Notes under the pieces: generated by a model
Database searches by the model: none
What the model was told of the DNA's origin: nothing
Seen by the model: the letters and a program-made list of their open reading frames with translations, nothing else
In this document: positions 34,852 through 45,171 of the stretch, piece by piece
How the letters are laid out: every line of letters begins with the position of its first letter
Numbering within the stretch: position 1 is the stretch's first letter
Translations under genes and position numbers: made by a program
From: Metarhizium brunneum
Taxonomy: Eukaryota > Ascomycota > Sordariomycetes > Hypocreales > Clavicipitaceae
Reading direction: 5' to 3'
Length of the DNA stretch: 64,000 nucleotides
NCBI RefSeq assembly: GCF_013426205.1
Contig: NC_089428.1
Location: forward strand, 806,001 to 870,000

Positions 34852-35739
34852 CTACATCGAGATCCGAGCCTCATAGGCCGCCCAGCCCTCTTCCTGGTAT
34901 TGCTTTGCAGCCTGGACACGATCCTCCGCGGAATAAATGCCTCTCCCAGCAATGATAAAATCGGAACCTCCCCCAACAGCCGCCGCGGGCGTTTGATACC
35001 GCTGGCCCAATACATTGCCCGATTTGCTGCCGTTGACGCCCGTCGTGAAGATGACGAAATCTTCGTCGGCCAAGCTAGGATCGAGTCCTGCAGGACCAAG
35101 GCTGCGCATGGCTACGAAGCCAATCACCGCGCCGCCCATGCCCGTCCTTCTCGCAACGTCAACGCAGCGCTGGGTGTACTCACCAACAGCGAGGCTGCCG
35201 GCCGTTGTCATCTCGGCCAGCAAGAGCAGACCTCTCTCGTTACGGTACGGGAATGTCTCGTCGGAAATCACTTGCTCGAGTGCATCCACGACGCCATCAC
35301 CCCCGAGAAGGCTTACATTAACAATATCTGCCCATTCGGAGATGCGGAGGGCGCCGCCGTGGTATTGCTTCTGTACAGTCGTCCCTATGTCGACGAATTT
35401 ACGGTCTTCAAAGATGAGGAAGTCATGTTTGGCCGCAAGTTCCTTTAACCCGGAAACAGTCTTGTCGCTGAAGTCATGGATAATATCGACATGGGTCTTG
35501 AAGACTGCGATGTAGGGTCCAAGCTCTGCTCGTAAAGGCCGGGTTAGCAAGTCAATGACGAAGCACGCGCACATGTGCTTACCATCCGCACATTTCAGAA
35601 GACTTTCCGTGTCGGTAAAGTCGGCCGATATAATTAAATTTGACCTTTTGCTGTCCGCAATTCGGAAAAGCTTCTTGGCGACAGGGTGCGGATGGGAAGC
35701 GGCTCGGCTAGAATACGGTACTGTAGATTTGGAAGCCAT
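34852..35739 (-). CDS. pyrG: Orotidine-5'-phosphate decarboxylase (short form, one intron)
   Basis: Exon 1 is 35739-35583; the intron 35582-35526 is 57 nt (GTAAGC, CTAAC branch, CAG); exon 2 is 35525-34852; 276 aa. The intron is a multiple of three without stops, so the unspliced frame is also open (295 aa). The enzyme makes UMP from OMP in pyrimidine synthesis. Active-site motif [10 protein letters not shown] (Asp-x-Lys-x-x-Asp) follows [11 protein letters not shown], and the phosphate-binding end [12 protein letters not shown] is intact. From memory, the usual sordariomycete enzyme (pyr-4/pyr4 type) is near 380-400 aa with a large internal insert. This one lacks the insert and has an intron after CAD, as in Aspergillus pyrG. 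It could therefore be an extra or transferred copy. Confidence 0.9.
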   Translation of the reverse strand: MASKSTVPYSSRAASHPHPVAKKLFRIADSKRSNLIISADFTDTESLLKCADGKHMCACFVIDLLTRPLRAELGPYIAVFKTHVDIIHDFSDKTVSGLKELAAKHDFLIFEDRKFVDIGTTVQKQYHGGALRISEWADIVNVSLLGGDGVVDALEQVISDETFPYRNERGLLLLAEMTTAGSLAVGEYTQRCVDVARRTGMGGAVIGFVAMRSLGPAGLDPSLADEDFVIFTTGVNGSKSGNVLGQRYQTPAAAVGGGSDFIIAGRGIYSAEDRVQAAKQYQEEGWAAYEARISM

Positions 35740-36233
35740 GGGGAAAGAAGCAGGCTTTGTTTGGTTTTATGTAGAGAAATGGTAGTGGACAAGACGTAGC
35801 AGGCCGGAGCACACCCTCTATATAAGTCCGTCTGGGTCCCTTTGTGTCACGCCGTCTTTAGTGCGTGTGTTTAAAGCCAAATTACATGGCTAACTATAAG
35901 TCGCTTGACCATGGTGCCCCATACGGATGGCTGAACAAACTTAGAGTTTAGCTAACCTTCCGACACTACATGGTAGCAAGTCACTCAAACAAGACCGGTG
36001 CCTTTCTTAGGGTGAAGGCCATTGTGTTGCGAAGGCTACAATTCTCAGCAGAGCTGTCATGGACCCTTTCAAAATCTGATAGCAGAGGGGACTAAGTGGG
36101 AAATGGTTATCTCATCGTATTTCACGGATAAAATTTTATACGGGCTGTATCTAATAATCTAGGACAGATGGCGTCATGCTAAACTGAAGACAACAGCTCA
36201 TAGTGGCACCTTACTCTGCCTCTCATTTCCAGC

Positions 36234-36408
36234 TGTGACAAGGGATCAGTGAGGGCTTGGAGAAATAACTCAATTCATTTAATAGGAGTCTTTAGTATTC
36301 AAGATTCTTGGTTTCCCTCGAGGCCGTGTTGACCAAAGAGCTCTATAAATACAAGAAGTCGGTGAGAGACTTCTGCTCTAGGTCCCGTGATCGTCGCCCT
36401 CGTGTAAA
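36234..36408 (+). repeat. Promoter-like repeat, copy E
   Basis: Matches copy D (32715-32882) in the same orientation, beginning TGTGACAAGGG, containing CTATAAATACAAGAAGTCGG and ending CTCGTGTAA. The two copies bracket the cysteine-rich protein and OMP decarboxylase genes. Confidence 0.65.
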
Positions 36409-36782
36409 AGTGTGAGTTCCTATCATGTTAAGTGCTATGTTCTGCTCACAAATTCAGTTCACGTTTTTCCCTTCTGGATTACCCACTCACATGGATTCAT
36501 TTAGGTAGTGGAGCAAGTTTCATAGTGTTGAAACCGCCGGAGATGTAGTAATATCTGGCGAGACGCAGTCAATCAACTACGTAGTCACGTGCGCCCACAA
36601 CGGAAAGCAAGTCACAATACACCCGAGGAAGCTTAGAGAACGGAGCGTGCATGTATAATACATACTGGGCTCGGTAATAAGGGCTTTTTCTTTTCAATGT
36701 AGAAGCCTCTCGTAACGATGACGACGAGTTGCATGACGTAAAAGGGGGGGAAAATATTGACATGTTCAGACCCTGAAAGTTT

Positions 36783-37262
36783 AGCCAGGTGTGGCATGAT
36801 AAGGGGGGTTATAATTAATTAAAAGGGATTATTGTCTCATAGAATACCGAGGGGCTCGTGGAGCACCTATTCCAGGGGTTATAAGCTAATCAGATAAGAA
36901 TAGACAAGTGCTACTTTTATTTACTATAAAATTAGCTAATAATAATTATACTACTAATAATCTTATCAGGTATAATAGATTATATTATACTTTTTATATC
37001 ATATATTACCTGCTTAGTACTAGCTTTATTCCTTATAGTATGTGGGACAGAGGGGCCCCCACGAGCCCCTTAGTATTTTATAAGATAAGAAGTACACGAG
37101 GTAAAAAAAGTACTTAATAAGCTATTAAAAATTATTTACTCCCCTACAAATTATAGTTAATAGCTATTATTATAAATTAAAGGCCCTCTTATTAGCAGAG
37201 AGACCCCTCTATATAGTCCCCTATCAGGTTACTCATGGCCAATCTTACAGGGGTTAGATTGT
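36783..37262 (+). repeat. AT-rich repeat, copy B
   Basis: Collinear blocks shared with copy A: AGCCAGGTGTGG, CATGATAAGGGGGGTTATAA, AGTACTTAATAAG, TAGCTATTATTATAAATTA and the ending CTTACAGGGGTTAGATT. It is longer than copy A because of extra internal sequence. Confidence 0.6.
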
Positions 37263-37642
37263 ATGTTCAGGGACTTATCAAGCCACGTGGAGATAATATG
37301 CCCCTTGTAGTTGTTTAAGCACCTTGGAACCAATAGGGATACTGGAAGCAGACAGCAACCCACTTCTGGTAGACGGTCAGTTCCGGTCTGTCGGACTGCG
37401 GCCTGTTCGCCACACGGGGTGCATGTGTAAGAATTATGGCTTTTAAGAAAAATAGGGAACATGCTGCATCAATGCAGCATCACGTTACGAGGGCAGCAGG
37501 TCAGCACTGTCTTTGGGGGTAGCACCTATTATTTGGAATCCGAGGATATCTGGAATTTTACCGAGTCAATCCGTAGTGCCACAAAAGTGGGCGGTGAATA
37601 TTTCGTGTTGGGACTAGAATGAAAATGGATTAATATTGATAT

Positions 37643-37716
37643 AAAAACCCCTGTGCATAGCTCTTGTCAACTTCCTCGCCAGGTCGCCTATAGCGAAACT
37701 TGCAGGGGTTGGATTG
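37643..37716 (+). repeat. Partial repeat, copy C (terminal block only)
   Basis: It starts with AAACCCCTG and ends with GCAGGGGTTGG, so its ends are inverted complements. The end matches the CTTACAGGGGTTAGATT ends of copies A and B. It may be a short inverted-repeat unit of about 70 bp. Confidence 0.45.
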
Positions 37717-38184
37717 TGATTCCAAATAAACTGGTCCGCAACACGAAGAAAACCATTCAAGAAAAGGAGAGCTTCAGGGGCCCAAGAGCGCGGAGAAGGA
37801 CGAATCTGGCTTGAAGGCGCCTTGACGGCATTTCCGTATACATACAACAAGACAAAATAATGGATTAAATGCCAATAATGTACGGGGAAAATGACAGGGT
37901 CAAAGTCGCCAAGCATGTCTGCTGCGGCGAGACATCAGGCGTCTTGGGAATCACGGCAAGGGCCTAGGTCTCGTAAATGATATTCTCATTCAAGTCGCAC
38001 TTGATCTTGCTCCTGCCCTTGTGCCGTCGTATATATAAGTCCTGTCCGAGGCGCATGTGTTGAGAATGTTAAACAGCTCCAGCTTTACCAAGCCCTCTCT
38101 TTACAGGCAACAGCCTAGGCTATCCATATCCGTTCTTGATCGAGTATATGTTTGCAATTCCTGCCAGTGCCATCGATCATCACA

Positions 38185-40317
38185 ATGAAAGCCTATCCTT
38201 TGGTTGGAAAGGCTCTCTGGCTAGCCTTTTCTATCAGGCCGTCACTGACACTCAAGGTGCCGTATCAGGATGCATTGACTGTGGGACAAGGGTATAGTAA
38301 CCGTAACATGTTGGGCCTAAACGTGCTAACGCCAGTAGGTATAATACCTTTCTTGGTCGAGGTGTAATTCACAAAGCCGTCATGACCTCCTCTACGGATG
38401 CAGCCACAAACACGGAGAAGAGATCCGAAGGACCTGGCAACCAGAACTCAACTGGCAAGTTTAATTTTACAGAGCCAGGTCCAGTTATGCCTGGCGTGGA
38501 CGTGGACGGATATTTTACGCCAACCACGCTAGAGGAGCTTGCAAAGATCATCGAGGAGGCCCAGGAAGATGAAGCTGACAAGGAAAAAAGAGACGGGGCC
38601 AAAAACATGATTTCTGACAAGAAAATGACCATGCAAGGATGCCAAGCCGAGATTCACTCGCACATTGAGTTTGTGTCCGACTACACGTCGTACTTGAAGG
38701 CTCTTGGCGTAAATGCGGCTACAAGTATTTCAGGTTACGGTCAGGAGGCTTCCGTATCAGGCAGCTATCTTGATGAGTCGGCATTCTCTTCTAATTCCTT
38801 GACCTTTATTGCGTCAATAAGCATCAACAAACAGCGTCGCGTTTCCAACGAGCAGTTTACATTCAACACTAAGCTTTATGAGGACAGCGACAGGCCATTT
38901 GCTACAAGATTTGGCAACCGCTGGATTAGAGGTAAGTTGCTTCAAATATATGAAGACTTGAAGCTAATAGCATACTAGGCTTTGAGATGGGAGGCAAATT
39001 AATGGCTCGAATAATGCTTACCTTTGACGAAGCATCTGACAAGGAAGAAATAAAAGCCGCGTACGTCTTGAGAATACAAAGGCTACAAACTTAACAGCTA
39101 CTAACTCATTTTTCTAGTGCCGAGGCCTCGTTGAGTTTCTGGGGGGTTTCAGGTCAACTCAGCACCGAGGTGAAAAACAACATGGAGAAACTAAGCAAAA
39201 AGGCACAAGTAAAAGTCAAGATCTTTTATCAAGGCGACATCGGTAGACAACTACAAGGCCGGTCAGAATCCATGGACGAGAAAAACTCGGCCCAGCAAAT
39301 ATTTTCAACCGCCAAGACGTGGGCAGACACGTTTCTCGAAATGGCTTGTGCTCAGGACTACAGCTACCAAACCCTTCTTGATACGTATCCGAATATTGGC
39401 AACTTCCCCGAGAACCAATCGATTGCGCACTATACTACCGCGGGCGCTGTAGCCTACCATCTCCTGGGAGAGATGGTGAAGCATACGGAATTGCGGAAGA
39501 CTCTCCAGCTGCGTAAGACCCCCCATCGCTTCTGTTGACGCGATGGAAATATTGACCTTTATTCTAGGCGATGCTTTGAGTCAAACAGAGGACCGTGAGA
39601 TCCAGCAGCACGAGATCAAATTGATCGATGCCCAAAAGAGCTGGGTATGCCTCCAGTGAATCAACGTCCATATCAATACTAATACAAGATGCTAGATTCG
39701 GGATACTGCTTTAAGCCCAGACAATGCTTTAGAAACAGTCCAACACCTTTTCTGGCTATCCGACCAGTATTACCAAAAATGGAAGCCATACTTGGTGAGT
39801 AAATCTGTCGTCGAATTTATCATCAGCGCTAACGAATACTTAGACCAAGCAGTCTTCCCCGGTGGAGATCAAGGCGTTTAATCGCCTGGTATCGGAAAAG
39901 GACCCAGACACCAAGGACCCAACGACATATGACTGCAGCGGGTGGTATGAATGGTACGGCAAAGGCGAGTGGACATGGTCCAAGCTCCGATTTTGCCTTC
40001 CGACGCACACAGATGTCTTTAGCTTGAGCGTGTTTCGAGAAAGGTCCCAGTATTTATGGGGATCGGCCTGGTACTACGAGAAGGTTCAGTATCCTGCCGA
40101 CGTGACGGCCAGAGTCACTTTGAAGAGGATCGACTCCAAGCCGCGCGTTTGGACGCTTACTTCAGGAATGACCAGGCGCTTGTCATTCAACGCGGTTTCC
40201 GAGGAGAGGCTGATGCCCGGGAGGTACAAGGTTCAAGTCAACTTTTACCAGGATGGCCCGTACTGGGATGACTCGCCTATAGGCGAAGTGGCCGAGTTCG
40301 AATTCACGGCATCCTAA
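38185..40317 (+). CDS. MACPF-like (perforin-fold) protein, seven exons
   Basis: Exons: 38185-38291, 38336-38931, 38979-39060, 39118-39512, 39568-39644, 39696-39794 and 39844-40317, giving 609 aa with every junction in frame. No signal peptide is evident. The central segment FGNRWIRGFEMGGKLMARI resembles the MACPF signature (aromatic-Gly, then Ile-x-Gly-Phe and Gly-Gly). A coiled, charged stretch lies at about 85-115. The C-terminal ~150 residues (YEWYGKGEWTWSKLRFCLP onward) look like a separate beta-rich module. MACPF proteins form membrane pores in defence or attack, but many fungal relatives are uncharacterised. The family call rests on one motif and the overall layout. An alternative start is the ATG at 38382 if the first exon is untranslated. 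It lies beside decayed repeats. Confidence 0.55.
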
Positions 40318-42704
40318 GTGAGCTAGCCGGGTTTACCTAACCTCTTTGTCGACGGAAAAGGGCTCGCAGAACGCTGTATCCGAATCGCTGGCTGCTACAC
40401 AAGCCGCTTCAACGGGGCCCTGAAGATACAGGTTATTCAAGGAGTAGAACCATCCCGAGGCTGAGAGTGCGTGGGTCAAGGAATAGTACAACCACTACAT
40501 TAGTTAGGTATTTCATTGAGCTTTTGCGTAATTTGTAATTTTATGCAGAACTTTGGTTCGTCTCTTCCGAATTTCGTGTGAGAAGCTATTGTCGGATAAA
40601 ACTGCCTCTATTAATACGACAAGCAAACTTGGTACAATTTCCATTATTTATAACTCCAAGGGAACGGCACTTCTTCAAGACTTAATAGCTCGGTTAGCTT
40701 CTGGGGGAATCTCTTACTCTCCTTGTGAAAAACTGCTTTATCCAAGTTGTACTCGACCCTGCTCGCGCCCTTGTAGCACCACACGTCTCTCTTTCGCATT
40801 ATTCCAGCCCATCCCCGCTTGACATAGGGCGTGTTTTTTGTGGAATTTGCGGGCGCTTCCGGGACCCGGAGGGCGGCCAATGCAGGGGCAAAGACGGCGA
40901 GCTTATCTGGCCGCAAAAGTCGTAAAAGTCACCGTCATCTTGGACATGTTATTAGCGGGGGTAAATGTTAATTTCGCTCCTCGGAAACAACTGGACAGGC
41001 GCGTCGATGGTGACCTTGAGATTGCTTTGCCAAGTGGTCCGCAACGCGGCATGGCATTTCCGGCAACCTGTCATGGTTCCGACGTGGCTGTGCCATAAAC
41101 GGAGGCGCCGAGTTGCCAGGGTTCGGTTTAAGTTGGGTAGAGCGATAATTGGATGAGTGAGAATGTAATGTGGAGTTTACGTTGCCTTATGCTATTAATG
41201 GAAAGCTATCACGCCAAGATGAAAATGGCAGCTGCGTCTTATCGTTCTGAAGCAATGCGTAATTCAACTAGTATTCATTCTGTAAGACTTCAAATGTTGG
41301 CTAGTACAGATTGAATGCCAAAGCACTGCCAATTAGGGAGTTTAGAACTTGCAGAAACAGACAGTAGGGCTCTGAAAAAGAAAAGATACTGAATGATAAT
41401 AACATGCGAGTAATCACGCCGCTAAACTGGTATCGGTAGGATATAAACATGCAGGCGGTCATTATATGGCAAAGAGAGTAGGAAAGAGAACATCCATATT
41501 CCTCGCAACACATGAACAGATAAAGGTTCGCTATGAGAGAAGCTGATGATGTGGGTTTTGGCGAAAGGAGAAGATGGCTGAACCGTCGTCATCGTTTACA
41601 TGTGCTAATAGAGTGCCCATTCTAGTAAATGAGAATCGCCATCTCGGATTCAGGGTAGTCCCAGATGCAGACGATCGACGCACGTGGTCAATCAGCGAGG
41701 CACGACACTGATCACGTGACCACATGCGAGGTATTGCATAATCAAGAGGCATTTCCCTCCTGCAACCGTTTTCAACAACGGCGTGGCGTTGGTTTTGAAG
41801 ACGATGCAGACGACAAAACCAGGGAAAACCAATCAAGAGGAATTGAGAAAAAAGAAGCATTTTTGCTGCCGCGTAAGCTACTGGGATATTCCCTGTCCAG
41901 AAATTTTGCCAATTACTACCTCGGTATATTTTCTTTCGAGGGTGGGTTAGGTGGGTTTCGGACTGTTGGGCTGGCGATGGAAATCTGACGACTTTTTCAT
42001 CCCTTCCAGAAGTCCCGACCCCGGGGACAGAGTCTCATTGGCGGAACCGCCGTTGATGAAGACTGGGGAATGACGCTTCGCTTGCGAGACGACCGAGTGC
42101 CGATGCCCTGTCGGGTGGAGACAGATGTAACCATCGAGCAAAGTTTTGAGGCTGAACTAGTCATGGCAAGCTTTTTGACACGACCGTGGTATGCACATCT
42201 GATAATCATGGTTCGTCTGTCCTCGCCGATGGCGGGAGATGGTGTGGCTGATGATGAATGTAGGAACATTGAAGTCGAGGATTCCCCATGTCCCCTCGGA
42301 ACAGGTCCTACGACTGCATTGCTTCAAGCCGTCGTGATGCGAACAAACTTCCAGTCCTGTTCCTGCTCGTTGACGGCGTCTCCCGCCTCGTGACCCTGGA
42401 ACCCTGTGGGTTCATACCCGTTGCATTGACAGACCGCAGTCCAAGACTTTAAACTCAACATGAACCCCCCTGGTACGACAGCATCCTTGAAGATGGAATG
42501 GGTCAAAGAGCCACTGTTACCCCATCAGCCCTACCGTCCAGCACCACAGAGTCAATGGAGGCCTGCAACTGCCGGCCGCTTGAATAATGCAGTCGGGTAT
42601 CGGCGCCCCTTAACGCTTCCAAGAGACAATATTGAAAAACCTTGGGAACGGCACTTTGTCTATCGACTTGCAAATCTCATGGGGATATTGCATCTGAAGC
42701 CACC
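40318..42704. other. 2.4 kb intergenic interval
   Basis: No gene is supported. Two CACGTG palindromes at 41681 and 41713 lie about 1 kb upstream of the LtrA-family gene. The rest shows only short unsupported frames. Confidence 0.5.
41681..41718. promoter_or_regulatory. Pair of CACGTG E-boxes
   Basis: CACGTG at 41681-41686 and 41713-41718, 32 bp apart start to start. Basic helix-loop-helix factors bind this palindrome. Assignment to the gene at 42705 is by proximity only. Confidence 0.25.
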
Positions 42705-44944
42705 ATGTTGAGCTTCCTGAGGGCCATCTCGCAAATGGCTGCCACGCACGGCCATGACGCCGCTGCTCCCCAGCAGAAGCTCAAGCTCATCAAGAGCCCG
42801 CTGGTCAAGAGCGACGACAAACTCGCCGACGAGCCAAATTTGAGCACCTTCGGTGACCGGTACAGAGACGATGCTCCAGAGTTTCAAAGGGTTCGTGCTG
42901 CGTCTTTCTCACAGCTCCCGGCATCACGGGGGCCACAAGAACAGAAACATGCTGACCTCGTCGACGGATGTAGCATGAGCAAGCAAACATGCTCGAGATC
43001 TTTTTCGACCTCTTCTTTGCCGCCAGCTACACCGTCTTTTCCAAGAACCAGTCCGTCACCAGCAGCACCAGAATTGCCGGCTACATTGGCTATTTCACGT
43101 CCGTTCCCCCAGCCAACGACGACCTCTTTTGTCTTTGCTGACCGTTTGGTAGGGTGCTGTGGTTTACTTGGCTCGCCGTGGCGCTTTACGACGTTCGCTT
43201 TGTGACGGACAGCATTTTTGGTATGCGCACGACCAGGCCAACCGGTGTCCTTGAAGAGGGATCACATACTGACTCGCTCATAGAACGAGTCGCACGAGCC
43301 GTCCATCTCGGCGTCATGGTCGGCTTCGCAGTCGTCGCGCCCAACTTTAGACCCGAGGAAAATAACCACCAGGGCACCTTGCAAGCCATGTGTATGCCTT
43401 CTTCCCGCGCCAAAGGAAAGAAAAAAAAGGACTAATCCGTCTTCCCACAGCACTCATATTGATGATCTCCCGCCTCTGCCTGGCTGCAGAGTACAGCAGC
43501 ATATTGTGGCACGTCCGCAAGTTCAAAAAGGTCCGATCGGCATTCTACGCCCAAATCGCCGTGCACTTGCTCGCGGCCCTCATCTATCTCGGCATCTCGT
43601 TCCACCTCCAGCACCACCACAGCCACGTCTTCATCACATGGTACATTATCTGCGCCGCCGAGGCCCTCTTCTCCTTTGGCCTCGGGCTGTACCACGACGT
43701 CCTGAGCTTCACAAAGACCCATCTCATGGGCCGCATGAGCCTCCTGACCATCATCATCCTCGGCGACGGCATCGTAGTCTTGGCCGAAAAGGTCGTGACG
43801 ATAGTCAAGTCGCCCGAGGCGTGGAGTACGGTCTTCTCCCCGCCGTGAGCTCTGCAACATGCTAACAGGCAAGTCTAGACCCCCTCATCATTGGCATCGT
43901 CACCGCCGGCGCCTCGACAACCTACTTCGTCTTCCTCGTCTACTTCGACTGGATGAAGTCGCAGCACCTCCCCGGCTGGCGGCAGCAGACCTGGGCCGTC
44001 CTCCACTTCCCCTTCCACCTGGCCATGGTCCTCTTCATGCAGGGCTTCACCCAGTTCATCCTGTGGGCCAAGATCGTCGACGTCCTCAACAACTTCCGCG
44101 CCGACTGGATCACCGCCGACGTGGACGCCCTCTCCCGCGCCACCAGCGCCGCTGTCCACGCCAACATCTCGGCCGAGGTGAGCAAGTTCTTCGCCGAGTA
44201 CAACCCCAAGTGGCAGGACCTCATCGAGACCATCAACACCACCCTCGAAAACATCACCGCCATCCCGGACGACTACTGGCCCCAGCTGGCCAGGTTCTCT
44301 GCCACCAAAGCCGAGGCCGACCTGCCCCCGGCCAACACGACCGAGTTTGTCTTCAACGTCCTCACAACCCTCGCCGTCACCATGGAGAACAGCCTGTTTG
44401 CCACGTTTGACGTCGATCTCACGCAGGAGTTTATCGACCAGGACAAGAATAAGAATGTCACCGTTGACACCATGGGAGGCGGCTTCGCAACGACCATCAA
44501 CAACGACACCTGGGACCGGTTTCAGCTCGTGGTAAGTGCGGCCCTGTCTTCTCTACATCCATTCGCCCACGGCCGTTGCGCGTACCGTAAAATACTAACG
44601 AGGAACAGTTTACCTACGGGTACGTCGCGTCCGGGGCGTGCCTCGCCTTCATGACCCTCCTCACGATCGTTTCGCGCCTCACCCCCTGGAAACCATGGCC
44701 CGTCGTACGCGCCATCGTCTACTTCCTGCTGGCGTTGGGCCTGGCGCTCGTCACCGCCGTCCAGGTGGACGAAGTCACGCTGGACAAGTACCTCTTTAGC
44801 CCGTGGCTGCTGCCGACGATTTGCCTCGTGTGGTTCGTGGTGCTGCTCCTGACGCATACGCATTCGGTGCCGCCGCTGTTCTTCCCGCGGAGCGCTACCT
44901 TTGCCGTGCGGCGGAAAAAAGGGATGGATGAGGAAGAGTGTTGA
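42705..44944 (+). CDS. LtrA-family (low temperature requirement A) polytopic membrane protein
   Basis: Seven exons: 42705-42890, 42974-43098, 43153-43220, 43284-43391, 43451-43825, 43879-44531 and 44609-44944, giving 616 aa. The start has a good CACCATG context. The motif HEQANMLEIFFDLFFAASY after the first intron is the LtrA family opening. At least eight hydrophobic helices follow (for example VLWFTWLAVALYDVRF, LTIIILGDGIVVLAEKVVTI, ASTTYFVFLVYFD). A long hydrophilic loop between about residues 370 and 480 has several N-x-S/T sites and a segment like a luminal domain. The role in fungi is unknown; the name comes from a Listeria growth phenotype. The junction between exons 5 and 6 (donor GTACGG at 43826) is the least certain. 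Confidence 0.78.
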
Positions 44945-45171
44945 AAGGACAGGACCTGACCTTCATCGGTGGGGTTTGGTGTAAATATCATGCGCTGGGG
45001 GTTTGGTGCCGGAATACCATCAGGCTAGGAATATATGGGACAAGTAAAATACTTTGTGTGGGAGACATCATTTATATAGCGTCGGAGTTGAAAAGGCCGA
45101 TTGGGCAGCCACAATACCTTTACTTTTTTTTTGTCGATACTTTTGCTTAATTTAAATACTCAAGTTGCTAT

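Larger units (their letters stand above)
35740..38184. other. 2.4 kb repeat-bearing gene-free interval
   Basis: It contains a TATATAAG near 35819 in the pyrG promoter, repeat copy E (36234-36408), AT-rich repeat copy B (36783-37262) and the terminal block copy C (37643-37716). No intact gene is seen. The last 150 bp, with TATATATAAG near 38030, are the promoter of the MACPF-like gene. Confidence 0.55.

Noticed and set aside
44532..44608. Alternative model ending the LtrA-family gene near 44654 by reading through the last intron
   Set aside because: The GTAAGT donor and AACAG acceptor join two membrane-helix segments in frame, and reading through loses the last helices.
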